Assembly (NCBI GenBank): GCA_964057225.1
Contig: OZ059896.1
Span: 4,650,001 to 4,714,000, forward strand
Length of the DNA stretch: 64,000 bases
Direction of reading: 5' to 3'
Source of the DNA: Auanema rhodensis
Lineage: Eukaryota > Nematoda > Chromadorea > Rhabditida > Rhabditidae
Of the stretch, positions 49,445-62,779 are shown in pieces. A program made the position numbers and the translations under genes. Under the pieces are notes generated by a model, which ran no database searches, was not told the origin of the DNA, and worked only from the letters and a program-made list of their open reading frames with translations. Each line of letters begins with the position of its first letter. Position 1 is the first letter of the stretch.

Positions 49445-52400
49445 GTCGATCTGTGTTATCAGATTTGCGCTAGCTTAAAAATGCACCGAGATATTAACTG
49501 ATATAAGTTCACACTTATATTCTCGATTTTCACCCTGAAGAATTAATTTTTTCGTTGAATAACATCGTCCATCGTTTTTGCCTTGAAAGAAGGAATCTAA
49601 AAACATCTACTTTTTGCTAAATTATTTTGAAATTTTTCGAAAAAATTTTTGTCAAAATGTTTTTGGAAGCAATTTTGAGTGTACATGGAAACTCAACATA
49701 CACTAATGCATCATTTTTCAAACGATCATAACTAATTTTTGTATTGAGCCTTTTTTAATGTATTATAGTGCATTCGATGCGGATTTTTAAGCTGCTTCGA
49801 TCTGTGTTATCAGATTTGCGCTAGCTTAAAAATGCACCGAGATATCAACTGATATAAGTTCACACTTATATCCTCGATTTTCACCCTGAAGAATTAATTT
49901 TTTTGTTGAATAACATTGTCCATCGTTTTTGCCTCGAAAAAAGGAATCTAAAAACATCTACTTTTTGCTAAATTATTTTGAAATTTTTCGAAAAAATTTT
50001 TGTCAAAATGTTTTTGGAAGCAATTTTGAGTGTACATGGAAACTCAACATACACTAATGCATCATTTTTCAAACGATCATAACTAATTTTTGTATTAAGC
50101 TTTTCTTAATGTAGTATAGTGCATTCGATGCGGACTTTTAAGCTGCGTCGATCTATGTTATCAGATTTGCGCTAGCTTAAAAATGCACCGAGATATCAAC
50201 TGATATAAGTTCACACTTATATCCTCGATTTTCACCCTGAAGAATTAATTTTTTCGTTGAATAACATTGTCCATCGTTTTTGCCTTGAAAAAAGGAATCT
50301 AAAAACATCTACTTTTTGCTAAATTATTTTGAAATTTTTCGAAAAAATTTTTGTCAAAATGTTTTTGGAAGCAATGTTGAGTGTACATGGAAACTCAACA
50401 TACACTAATGCATCATTTTTCAAACGATCATAACTAATTTTTGTATTAAGCGTTTCTCTATGTAATATAGTGCATTCGATGCGGATTTTTAAGCTGCGTC
50501 GATCTATGTTATCAGATTTGCGCTAGCTTAAAAATGCACCGAGATATCAACTGATATAAGTTCACACTTATATCCTCGATTTTCACCCTGAAGAATTAAT
50601 TTTTTCGTTGAATAACATTGTCCATCGTTTTTGCCTTGAAAGAAGGAATCTAAAAACATCTACTTTTTGCTAAATTATTTTGAAATTTTTCGAAAAAATT
50701 TTTGTCAAAATGTTTTTGGAAGCAATTTTGAGTGTACATGGAAACTCAACATACACTAATGCATCATTTTTCAAACGATCATAACTAATTTTTGTATTAA
50801 GCTTTTCTTAATGTAGTATAGTGCATTCGATGCGGACTTTTAAGCTGCGTCGATCTATGTTATCAGATTTGCGCTAGCTTAAAAATGCACCGAGATATCA
50901 ACTGATATAAGTTCACACTTATATCCTCGATTTTCACCCTGAAGAATTAATTTTTTCGTTGAATAACATTGTCCATCGTTTTTGCCTTGAAAAAAGGAAT
51001 CTAAAAACATCTACTTTTTGCTAAATTATTTTGAAATTTTTCGAAAAAATTTTTGTCAAAATGTTTTTGGAAGCAATGTTGAGTGTACATGGAAACTCAA
51101 CATACACTAATGCATCATTTTTCAAACGATCATAACTAATTTTTGTATTAAGCGTTTCTCTATGTAATATAGTGCATTCGATGCGGATTTTTAAGCTGCG
51201 TCGATCTGTGTTATCAGATTTGCGCTAGCTTAAAAATGCACCGAGATATTAACTGATATAAGTTCACACTTATATCCTCGATTTTCACCCTGAAGAATTA
51301 ATTTTTTCGTTGAATAACATTGTCCATCGTTTTTGCCTCAAAAAAAGGAATCTAAAAACATCTACTTTTTGCGAAATTATCTTGAAATTTTTCGAAAAAA
51401 TTTTGTCAAAATGTTTTTGGAAGCAATGTTGAGTGTACATGGAAACTCAACATACACTAATGCATCATTTTTCAAACGATCATAACTAATTTTTGTGATG
51501 AGCGTTTCTCCATGTAGTATAATGCATTCGATGCGGATTTTTAAGCTGCGTCGATCTGTGTTATCAGATTTGCGCTAGCTTAAAAATGCACCGAGATATT
51601 AACTGATATAAGTTCACACTTATATTCTCGATTTTCACCCTGAAGAATTAATTTTTTCGTTGAATAACATCGTCCATCGTTTTTGCCTTGAAAGAAGGAA
51701 TCTAAAAACATCTACTTTTTGCTAAATTATTTTGAAATTTTTCGAAAAAATTTTTGTCAAAATGTTTTTGGAAGCAATTTTGAGTGTACATGGAAACTCA
51801 ACATACACTAATGCATCATTTTTCAAACGATCATAACTAATTTTTGTATTGAGCGTTTCTTAATGTATTATAGTGCATTCGATGCGGATTTTTAAGCTGC
51901 TTCGATCTGTGTTATCAGATTTGCGCTAGCTTAAAAATGCACCGAGATATCAACTGATATAAGTTCACACTTATATCCTCGATTTTCACCCTGAAGAATT
52001 AATTTTTTCGTTGAATAACATTGTCCATCGTTTTTGCCTCAAAAAAAGGAATCTAAAAACATCTACTTTTTGCGAAATTATTTTGAAATTTTTCGAAAAA
52101 ATTTTGTCAAAATGTTTTTGGAAGCAATGTTGAGTGTACATGGAAACTCAACATACACTAATGCATCATTTTTCAAACGATCATAACTAATTTTTGTGAT
52201 GAGCGTTTCTCCATGTAGTATAATGCATTCGATGCGGATTTTTAAGCTGCGTCGATCTGTGTTATCAGATTTGCGCTAGCTTAAAAATGCACCGAGATAT
52301 TAACTGATATAAGTTCACACTTATATTCTCGATTTTCACCCTGAAGAATTAATTTTTTCGTTGAATAACATCGTCCATCGTTTTTGCCTTGAAAGAAGGA

Positions 52401-52601
52401 ATCTAAAAACATCTACTTTTTGCTAAATTATTTTGAAATTTTTCGAAAAAATTTTTGTCAAAATGTTTTTGGAAGCAATTTTGAGTGTACATGGAAACTC
52501 AACATACACTAATGCATCATTTTTCAAACGATCATAACTAATTTTTGTATTGAGCGTTTCTTAATGTATTATAGTGCATTCGATGCGGATTTTTAAGCTG
52601 C
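49445..52601 (+). repeat. D2-A-F-A-F then B-D2 pairs (M142-M150)
   Basis: Monomers start at 49445 (D2, 'gagcctttttt'), 49796 (A, 'tttttttg'), 50147 (F), 50498 (A), 50849 (F), 51200 (B, 'atcttga'), 51550 (D2), 51901 (B) and 52251 (D2). The run D2-A-F-A-F duplicates 44885-46639 at an offset of 4560 bp, or 13 monomers. The B-D2 pair then repeats at 701 bp. The D2 bodies at 51550 and 52251 carry the ordinary 'gtttcttaatg' tail, whereas other D2 copies have an extra T for the C. Confidence 0.9.
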
Positions 52602-53654
52602 TTCGATCTGTGTTATCAGATTTGCGCTAGCTTAAAAATGCACCGAGATATCAACTGATATAAGTTCACACTTATATCCTCGATTTTCACCCTGAAGAAT
52701 TAATTTTTTCGTTGAATAACATTGTCCATCGTTTTTGCCTCGAAAAAAGGAATCTAAAAACATCTACTTTTTGCTAAATTATTTTGAAATTTTTCGAAAA
52801 AATTTTTGTCAAAATGTTTTTGGAAGCAATTTTGAGTGTACATGGAAACTCAACATACACTAATGCATCATTTTTCAAACGATCATAACTAATTTTTGTA
52901 TTAAGCTTTTCTTAATGTAGTATAGTGCATTCGATGCGGACTTTTAAGCTGCGTCGATCTATGTTATCAGATTTGCGCTAGCTTAAAAATGCACAGAGAT
53001 ATCAACTGATATAAGTTCACACTTATATCCTCGATTTTCACCCTGAAGAATTAATTTTTTCGTTGAATAACATTGTCCATCGTTTTTGCCTTGAAAGAAG
53101 GAATCTAAAAACATCTACTTTTTGCTAAATTATTTTGAAATTTTTCGAAAAAATTTTTGTCAAAATGTTTTTGGAAGCAATTTTGAGTGTACATGGAAAC
53201 TCAACATACACTAATGCATCATTTTTCAAACGATCATAACTAATTTTTGTATTGAGCGTTTCTTAATGTATTATAGTGCATTCGATGCGGATTTTTAAGC
53301 TGCTTCGATCTGTGTTATCAGATTTGCGCTAGCTTAAAAATGCACCGAGATATCAACTGATATAAGTTCACACTTATATCCTCGATTTTCACCCTGAAGA
53401 ATTAATTTTTTCGTTGAATAACATTGTCCATCGTTTTTGCCTCGAAAAAAGGAATCTAAAAACATCTACTTTTTGCTAAATTATTTTGAAATTTTTCGAA
53501 AAAATTTTTGTCAAAATGTTTTTGGAAGCAATTTTAAGTGTACATGGAAACTCAACATACACTAATGCATCATTTTTCAAACGATCATAACTAATTTTTG
53601 TATTAAGCTTTTCTTAATGTAGTATAGTGCATTCGATGCGGACTTTTAAGCTGC
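52602..53654 (+). repeat. A-D-A segment (M151-M153)
   Basis: Monomers start at 52602 (A, 'ctcgaa'), 52953 (D on an ordinary body, 'gcacagag') and 53304 (A, 'ctcgaa', 'ttttaagtg'). With the D2 copy at 52251 this forms two D-A pairs at 702 bp. The D2 body variants stop at 52601; the D copy here lacks them. Confidence 0.87.
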
Positions 53655-55058
53655 GTCGATCTATGTTATCAGATTTGCGCTAGCTTAAAAATGCACCGAG
53701 ATATCAACTGATATAAGTTCACACTTATATCCTCGATTTTCACCCTGAAGAATTAATTTTTTCGTTGAATAACATTGTCCATCGTTTTTGCCTTGAAAGA
53801 AGGAATCTAAAAACATCTACTTTTTGCTAAATTATTTTGAAATTTTTCGAAAAAATTTTTGTCAAAATGTTTTTGGAAGCAATTTTGAGTGTACATGGAA
53901 ACTCAACATACACTAATGCATCATTTTTCAAACGATCATAACTAATTTTTGTATTAAGCTTCTCTCAATGTAATATAGTGCATTCGATGCGGTTTTTTAA
54001 GCTGCGTCGATCTGTGTTATCAGATTTGCGCTAGCTTAAAATTGCACCGAGATATTAACTGATATAAGTTCACACTTATATCCTCGATTTTCACCCTGAA
54101 GAATTAATTTTTTCGTTGAATAACATTGTCCATCGTTTTTGCCTCAAAAAAAGGAATCTAAAAACATCTACTTTTTGCGAAATTATTTTGAAATTTTTCG
54201 AAAAAATTTTTGTCAAAATGTTTTTGGAAGCAATGTTGAGTGTACATGGAAACTCAACATACACTAATGCATCATTTTTCAAACGATCATAACTAATTTT
54301 TGTATTGAGCGTTTCTCTATGTAATATAGTGCATTCGATGCGGACTTTTAAGCTGCGTCGATCTATGTTATCAGATTTGCGCTAGCTTAAAAATGCACCG
54401 AGATATCAACTGATATAAGTTCACACTTATATCCTCGATTTTCACCCTGAAGAATTAATTTTTTCGTTGAATAACATTGTCCATCGTTTTTGCCTTGAAA
54501 GAAGGATTCTAAAAACATCTACTTTTTGCTAAATTATTTTGAAATTTTTCGAAAAAATTTTTGTCAAAATGTTTTTGGAAGCAATGTTGAGTGTACATGG
54601 AAACTCAACATACACTAATGCATCATTTTTCAAACGATCATAACTAATTTTTGTATTAAGCTTTTCTTAATGTAGTATAGTGCATTCGATGCGGACTTTT
54701 AAGCTGCGTCGATCTATGTTATCAGATTTGCGCTAGCTTAAAAATGCACCGAGATATCAACTGATATAAGTTCACACTTATATCCTCGATTTTCACCCTG
54801 AAGAATTAATTTTTTCGTTGAATAACATTGTCCATCGTTTTTGCCTTGAAAGAAGGAATCTAAAAACATCTACTTTTTGCTAAATTATTTTGAAATTTTT
54901 CGAAAAAATTTTTGTCAAAATGTTTTTGGAAGCAATTTTGAGTGTACATGGAAACTCAACATACACTAATGCATCATTTTTCAAACGATCATAACTAATT
55001 TTTGTATTAAGCTTTTCTCAATGTAATATAGTGCATTCGATGCGGTTTTTTAAGCTGC
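53655..55058 (+). repeat. E-F-A-E 4-mer, shorter relative of the next 5-mer
   Basis: Monomers start at 53655 (E, 'gcttctctc'), 54006 (F tail with 'ggactt' on a G174 five-T body, 'aaaattgc'), 54357 (A, 'aaggattct', G230) and 54708 (E). The E-F-A order and the unusual G174 five-T F monomer are shared with the following units, but the C copy is missing, so the spacing is 1404 bp instead of 1755 bp. Confidence 0.9.
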
Positions 55059-56813
55059 GTCGATCTGTGTTATCAGATTTGCGCTAGCTTAAAAATGCAC
55101 CGAGATATCAACTGATATAAGTTCACACTTATATCCTCGATTTTCACCCTGAAGAATTAATTTTTTCGTTGAATAACATTGTCCATCGTTTTTGCCTTGA
55201 AAGAAGGAATCTAAAAACATCTACTTTTTGCTAAATTATTTTGAAATTTTTCGAAAAAATTTTTGTCAAAATGTTTTTGGAAGCAATTTTGAGTGTACAT
55301 GGAAACTCAACATACACTAATGCATCATTTTTCAAACGATCATAACTAATTTTTGTATTAAGCTTTTCTCAATGTAATATAGTGCATTCGATGCGGTTTT
55401 TTAAGCTGCGTCGATCTGTGTTATCAGATTTGCGCTAGCTTAAAAATGCACCGAGATATTAACTGATATAAGTTCACACTTATATCCTCGATTTTCACCC
55501 TGAAGAATTAATTTTTTCGTTGAATAACATTGTCCATCGTTTTTGCCTCAAAAAAAGGAATCTAAAAACATCTACTTTTTGCGAAATTATTTTGAAATTT
55601 TTCGAAAAAATTTTTGTCAAAATGTTTTTGGAAGCAATGTTGAGTGTACATGGAAACTCAACATACACTAATGCATCATTTTTCAAACGATCATAACTAA
55701 TTTTTGTATTGAGCGTTTCTCTATGTAATATAGTGCATTCGATGCGGACTTTTAAGCTGCGTCGATCTATGTTATCAGATTTGCGCTAGCTTAAAAATGC
55801 ACCGAGATATCAACTGATATAAGTTCACACTTATATCCTCGATTTTCACCCTGAAGAATTAATTTTTTCGTTGAATAACATTGTCCATCGTTTTTGCCTT
55901 GAAAGAAGGAATCTAAAAACATCTACTTTTTGCTAAATTATTTTGAAATTTTTCGAAAAAATTTTTGTCAAAATGTTTTTGGAAGCAATGTTGAGTGTAC
56001 ATGGAAACTCAACATACACTAATGCATCATTTTTCAAACGATCATAACTAATTTTTGTATTAAGCTTTTCTTAATGTAGTATAGTGCATTCGATGCGGAT
56101 TTTTAAGCTGCTTCGATCTGTGTTATCAGATTTGCGCTAGCTTAAAAATGCACCGAGATATCAACTGATATAAGTTCACACTTATATCCTCGATTTTCAC
56201 CCTGAAGAATTAATTTTTTCGTTGAATAACATTGTCCATCGTTTTTGCCTTGAAAGAAGGAATCTAAAAACATCTACTTTTTGCTAAATTATTTTGAAAT
56301 TTTTCGAAAAAATTTTTGTCAAAATGTTTTTGGAAGCAATGTTGAGTGTACATGGAAACTCAACATACACTAATGCATCATTTTTCAAACGATCATAACT
56401 AATTTTTGTATTAAGCTTTCCTTAATGTAATATAGTGCATTCGATGCGGATTTTTAAGCTGCGTCGATCTGTGTTATCAGATTTGCGCTAGCTTAAAAAT
56501 GCACCGAGATATTAACTGATATAAGTTCACACTTATATCCTCGATTTTCACCCTGAAGAATTAATTTTTTCGTTGAATAACATTGTCCATCGTTTTTGCC
56601 TTGAAAGAAGGAATCTAAAAACATCTACTTTTTGCTAAATTATTTTGAAATTTTTCGAAAAAATTTTTGTCAAAATGTTTTTGGAAGCAATTTTGAGTGT
56701 ACATGGAAACTCAACATACACTAATGCATCATTTTTCAAACGATCATAACTAATTTTTGTATTAAGCTTTTCTCAATGTAATATAGTGCATTCGATGCGG
56801 TTTTTTAAGCTGC
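55059..56813 (+). repeat. 5-mer higher-order repeat E-F-A-C-E, copy 1, 1755 bp
   Basis: Monomers start at 55059 (E), 55410 (F with 'ggactt', G174 and five Ts), 55761 (A front with 'ggattt', followed by 'gcttcg'), 56112 (C-like, 'ttccttaatgtaa', G230, G280) and 56463 (E, T51). I saw no clear difference from the next 1755 bp at any diagnostic site compared. Confidence 0.93.
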
Positions 56814-58568
56814 GTCGATCTGTGTTATCAGATTTGCGCTAGCTTAAAAATGCACCGAGATATCAACTGATATAAGTTCACACTTATATCCTCGATTTTC
56901 ACCCTGAAGAATTAATTTTTTCGTTGAATAACATTGTCCATCGTTTTTGCCTTGAAAGAAGGAATCTAAAAACATCTACTTTTTGCTAAATTATTTTGAA
57001 ATTTTTCGAAAAAATTTTTGTCAAAATGTTTTTGGAAGCAATTTTGAGTGTACATGGAAACTCAACATACACTAATGCATCATTTTTCAAACGATCATAA
57101 CTAATTTTTGTATTAAGCTTTTCTCAATGTAATATAGTGCATTCGATGCGGTTTTTTAAGCTGCGTCGATCTGTGTTATCAGATTTGCGCTAGCTTAAAA
57201 ATGCACCGAGATATTAACTGATATAAGTTCACACTTATATCCTCGATTTTCACCCTGAAGAATTAATTTTTTCGTTGAATAACATTGTCCATCGTTTTTG
57301 CCTCAAAAAAAGGAATCTAAAAACATCTACTTTTTGCGAAATTATTTTGAAATTTTTCGAAAAAATTTTTGTCAAAATGTTTTTGGAAGCAATGTTGAGT
57401 GTACATGGAAACTCAACATACACTAATGCATCATTTTTCAAACGATCATAACTAATTTTTGTATTGAGCGTTTCTCTATGTAATATAGTGCATTCGATGC
57501 GGACTTTTAAGCTGCGTCGATCTATGTTATCAGATTTGCGCTAGCTTAAAAATGCACCGAGATATCAACTGATATAAGTTCACACTTATATCCTCGATTT
57601 TCACCCTGAAGAATTAATTTTTTCGTTGAATAACATTGTCCATCGTTTTTGCCTTGAAAGAAGGAATCTAAAAACATCTACTTTTTGCTAAATTATTTTG
57701 AAATTTTTCGAAAAAATTTTTGTCAAAATGTTTTTGGAAGCAATGTTGAGTGTACATGGAAACTCAACATACACTAATGCATCATTTTTCAAACGATCAT
57801 AACTAATTTTTGTATTAAGCTTTTCTTAATGTAGTATAGTGCATTCGATGCGGATTTTTAAGCTGCTTCGATCTGTGTTATCAGATTTGCGCTAGCTTAA
57901 AAATGCACCGAGATATCAACTGATATAAGTTCACACTTATATCCTCGATTTTCACCCTGAAGAATTAATTTTTTCGTTGAATAACATTGTCCATCGTTTT
58001 TGCCTTGAAAGAAGGAATCTAAAAACATCTACTTTTTGCTAAATTATTTTGAAATTTTTCGAAAAAATTTTTGTCAAAATGTTTTTGGAAGCAATGTTGA
58101 GTGTACATGGAAACTCAACATACACTAATGCATCATTTTTCAAACGATCATAACTAATTTTTGTATTAAGCTTTCCTTAATGTAATATAGTGCATTCGAT
58201 GCGGATTTTTAAGCTGCGTCGATCTGTGTTATCAGATTTGCGCTAGCTTAAAAATGCACCGAGATATTAACTGATATAAGTTCACACTTATATCCTCGAT
58301 TTTCACCCTGAAGAATTAATTTTTTCGTTGAATAACATTGTCCATCGTTTTTGCCTTGAAAGAAGGAATCTAAAAACATCTACTTTTTGCTAAATTATTT
58401 TGAAATTTTTCGAAAAAATTTTTGTCAAAATGTTTTTGGAAGCAATTTTGAGTGTACATGGAAACTCAACATACACTAATGCATCATTTTTCAAACGATC
58501 ATAACTAATTTTTGTATTAAGCTTTTCTCAATGTAATATAGTGCATTCGATGCGGTTTTTTAAGCTGC
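56814..58568 (+). repeat. 5-mer higher-order repeat E-F-A-C-E, copy 2, 1755 bp
   Basis: Monomers start at 56814, 57165, 57516, 57867 and 58218. All subtype markers match copy 1, including the recombinant G174 five-T F monomer and the G280 C-like monomer. This is the cleanest tandem duplication of a higher-order unit in the window. Confidence 0.93.
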
Positions 58569-61022
58569 GTCGATCTGTGTTATCAGATTTGCGCTAGCTT
58601 AAAAATGCACCGAGATATTAACTGATATAAGTTCACACTTATATCCTCGATTTTCACCCTGAAGAATTAATTTTTTCGTTGAATAACATTGTCCATCGTT
58701 TTTGCCTCAAAAAAAGGAATCTAAAAACATCTACTTTTTGCGAAATTATTTTGAAATTTTTCGAAAAAGTTTTGTCAAAATGTTTTTGGAAGCAATGTTG
58801 AGTGTACATGGAAACTCAACATACACTAATGCATCATTTTTCAAACGATCATAACTAATTTTTGTGATGAGCGTTTCTCCATGTAGTATAATGCATTCGA
58901 TGCGGATTTTTAAGATGCTTCGATCTGTGTTATCAGATTTGCGCTAGCTTAAAAATGCACCGAGATATCAACTGATATAAGTTCACACTTATATCCTCGA
59001 TTTTCACCCTGAAGAATTAATTTTTTCGTTGAATAACATTGTCCATCGTTTTTGCCTTGAAAGAAGGAATCTAAAAACATCTACTTTTTGCTAAATTATT
59101 TTGAAATTTTTCGAAAAAATTTTTGTCAAAATGTTTTTGGAAGCAATTTTGAGTGTACATGGAAACTCAACATACACTAATGCATCATTTTTCAAACGAT
59201 CATAACTAATTTTTGTATTGAGCGTTTCTCTATGTAATATAGTGCATTCGATGCGGATTTTTAAGCTGCGTCGATCTGTGTTATCAGATTTGCGCTAGCT
59301 TAAAAATGCACCGAGATATTAACTGATATAAGTTCACACTTATATCTTCGATTTTCACCCTGAAGAATTAATTTTTTCGTTGAATAACATTGTCCATCGT
59401 TTTTGCTTTAAACAAAGGAATCTAAAAACATCTACTTTTTGCTAAATTATTTTGAAATTTTTCGAAAAAATTTTTGTCAAAATGTTTTTGGAAGCAATTT
59501 TGAGTGTACATGGAAACTCAACATACACTAATGCATCATTTTTCAAACGATCATAACTAAATTTTGTATTAAGCTTTTCTCAATGTAATATAGTGCATTC
59601 GATGCGGTTTTTTAAGCTGCGTCGATCTGTGTTATCAGATTTGCGCTAGCTTAAAAATGCACCGAGATATTAACTGATATAAGTTCACACTTATATCCTC
59701 GATTTTCACCCTGAAGAATTAATTTTTTCGTTGAATAACATTGTCCATCGTTTTTGCCTCAAAAAAAGGAATCTAAAAACATCTACTTTTTGCGAAATTA
59801 TTTTGAAATTTTTCGAAAAAATTTTGTCAAAATGTTTTTGGAAGCAATGTTGAGTGTACATGGAAACTCAACATACACTAATGCATCATTTTTCAAACGA
59901 TCATAACTAATTTTTGTGATGAGCGTTTCTCCATGTAGTATAATGCATTCGATGCGGATTTTTAAGCTGCGTCGATCTGTGTTATCAGATTTGCGCTAGC
60001 TTAAAAATGCACCGAGATATCAACTGATATAAGTTCACACTTATATCCTCGATTTTCACCCTGAAGAATTAATTTTTTCGTTGAATAACATTGTCCATCG
60101 TTTTTGCCTTGAAAGAAGGAATCTAAAAACATCTACTTTTTGCTAAATTATTTTGAAATTTTTCGAAAAAATTTTTGTCAAAATGTTTTTGGAAGCAATT
60201 TTGAGTGTACATGGAAACTCAACATACACTAATGCATCATTTTTCAAACAATCATAACTAATTTTTGTATTAAGCTTTCCTCCATGTAATATAGTGCATT
60301 CGATGCGGATTTTTAAGCTGCGTCGATCTGTGTTATCAGATTTGCGCTAGCTTAAAAATGCACCGAGATATCAACTGATATAAGTTCACACTTATATCCT
60401 CGATTTTCACCCTGAAGAATTAATTTTTTCGTTGAATAACATTGTCCATCGTTTTTGCCTTGAAAAAAGGAATCTAAAAACATCTACTTTTGGCTAAATT
60501 ATTTTGAAATTTTTCGAAAAAATTTTGTCAAAATGTTTTTGGAAGCAATTTTGAGTGTACATGGAAACTCAACATACACTAATGCATCATTTTTCAAACG
60601 ATCATAACTAATTTTTGTATTGAGCGTTTCTTAATGTATTATAGTGCATTCGATGCGGATTTTTAAGCTGCTTCGATCTGTGTTATCAGATTTGCGCTAG
60701 CTTAAAAATGCACCGAGATATCAACTGATATAAGTTCACACTTATATCCTCGATTTTCACCCTGAAGAATTAATTTTTTCGTTGAATAACATTGTCCATC
60801 GTTTTTGCCTCGAAAAAAGAAATCTAAAAACATCTACTTTTTGCTAAATTATTTTGAAATTTTTCGAAAAAATTTTTGTCAAAATGTTTTTGGAAGCAAT
60901 TTTGAGTGTACATGGAAACTGAACATACACTAATGCATCATTTTTCAAACAATCATAACTAATTTTTGTATTAAGCTTTCCTCAATGTAATATAGTGCAT
61001 TCGATGCGGATTTTTAAGCTGC
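58569..61022 (+). repeat. Mixed block B-F-E-B-C-D-C (M168-M174)
   Basis: Monomers start at 58569 (B, 'aaaaagtttt', then 'aagatgcttcg'), 58919 (F), 59270 (E, 'tatcttcg', 'gctttaaacaaagg', 'taaattttg'), 59621 (B), 59971 (C, A280, 'cctccatg'), 60322 (D, T174 with four Ts, 'tggctaaa', 350 bp) and 60672 (C, A280, 'aactgaac'). The copy at 60322 is the only T174 monomer with a four-T run. A280 monomers reappear here after a gap of more than 18 kb. Divergence between neighbours is greater than in the centre of the window. Confidence 0.87.
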
Positions 61023-61726
61023 TTCGATCTGTGTTATTAGATTTGCGCTAGCTTAAAAATGCACCGAGATATCAACTGATATAAGTTCACACTTATATCC
61101 TCGATTTTCACCCTGAAGAATTAATTTTTTCGTTGAATAACATTGTCCATCGTTTTTGCTTTGAAAGAAGGAATCTAAAAACATCTACTTTTTGCTAAAT
61201 TATTTTGAAATTTTTCGAAAAAATTTTTGTCAAAATGTTTTTGGAAGCAATTTTGAGTGTACATGGAAACTCAACATACACTAATGCATCATTTTTCAAA
61301 CGATCATAAATAATTTTTGTATTAAGCTTTTTTCAATGTAATATAGTGCATTCGATGCGTGTTTTTTAAGCTGCGTCGATCTGTGTTATCAGATTTGCGC
61401 TAGCTTAAAAATGCACCGAGATATTAACTGATATAAGTTCACACTTATATCCTCGATTTTCACCCTGAAGAATTAATTTTTTCGTTGAATAACATTGTCC
61501 ATCGTTTTTGCCTCAAAAAAAGGAATCTAAAAACATCTACTTTTTGCGAAATTATTTTGAAATTTTTCGAAAAAATTTTTGTCAAAATGTTTTTGGAAGC
61601 AATTTTGAGTGTACATGGAAACTGAACATACACTAATGCATCATTTTTCAAACGATCATAACTAATTTTTGTGATGAGCGTTTCTCCATGTAGTATAATG
61701 CATTCGATGCGTGTTTTTTAAGCTGC
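61023..61726 (+). repeat. Two adjacent 352-bp monomers sharing a rare 'gatgcgtgttt' tail
   Basis: The copies at 61023 (E-like, 'ttattag', 'taaataatt', 'ctttttt') and 61375 (G174 five-T body, 'aactgaac', B front) differ in body and tail front. Both read 'gatgcgtgtttttt' (61355-61367 and 61707-61719) where other monomers have 'gatgcgg' plus one of three endings. Sharing a private insertion between dissimilar neighbours indicates a short conversion tract limited to the last 20 or so bases of the tail. Confidence 0.9.
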
Positions 61727-62779
61727 GTCGATCTGTGTTATCAGATTTGCGCTAGCTTAAAAATGCACCGAGATATCAACTGATATAAGTTCACACTTAT
61801 ATCCTCGATTTTCACCCTGAAGAATTAATTTTTTCGTTGAATAACATTGTCCATCGTTTTTGCCTTGAAAGAAGGAATCTAAAAACATCTACTTTTTGCT
61901 AAATTATTTTGAAATTTTTCGAAAAAATTTTTGTAAAAATGTTTTTGGAAGCAATTTTGAGTGTACATGGAAACTCAACATACACTAATGCATCATTTTT
62001 CAAACAATCATAACTAATTTTTGTATTAAGCTTTCCTCAATGTAATATAGTGCATTCGATGCGGATTTTTAAGCTGCTTCGATCTGTGTTATCAGATTTG
62101 CGCTAGCTTAAAAATGCACCGAGATATCAACTGATATAAGTTCACACTTATATCCTCGATTTTCACCCTGAAGAATTAATTTTTTCGTTGAATAACATTG
62201 TCCATCGTTTTTGCCTCGAAAAAAGGAATCTAAAAACATCTACTTTTTGCTAAATTATCTTGAAATTTTTCGAAAAAATTTTTGTCAAAATGTTTTTGGA
62301 AGCAATTTTGAGTGTACATGGAAACTCAACATACACTAATGCATCATTTTTCAAACAATCATAACTAATTTTTGTATTGAGCGTTTCTTAATGTATTATA
62401 GTGCATTCGATGCGGATTTTTAAGCTGCTTCGATCTGTGTTATCAGATTTGCGCTAGCTTAAAAATGCACCGAGATATCAACTGATATAAGTTCACACTT
62501 ATATCCTCGATTTTCACCCTGAAGAATTTATTTTTTCGTTGAATAACATTGTCCATCGTTTTTGCCTCGAAAAAAGGAATCTAAAAACATCTACTTTTTG
62601 CTAAATTATCTTGAAATTTTTCGAAAAAATTTTTGTCAAAATGTTTTTGGAAGCAATTTTGAGTGTACATGGAAACTCAACATACACTAATGCATCATTT
62701 TTCAAACAATCATAACTAATTTTTGTATTAAGCTTTCCTCAATGTAATATAGTGCATTCGATGCGGATTTTTAAGCTGC
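61727..62779 (+). repeat. C-D-C segment (M177-M179)
   Basis: Monomers start at 61727 (C, 'ttgtaaaaatg'), 62078 (D tail but A280, 'atcttga') and 62429 (C, 'gaatttattt', 'atcttga'). All are A280, and 'atcttga' (C at 182) is shared with the copy at 63472, so it marks a small local subfamily at the right edge. Confidence 0.87.
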
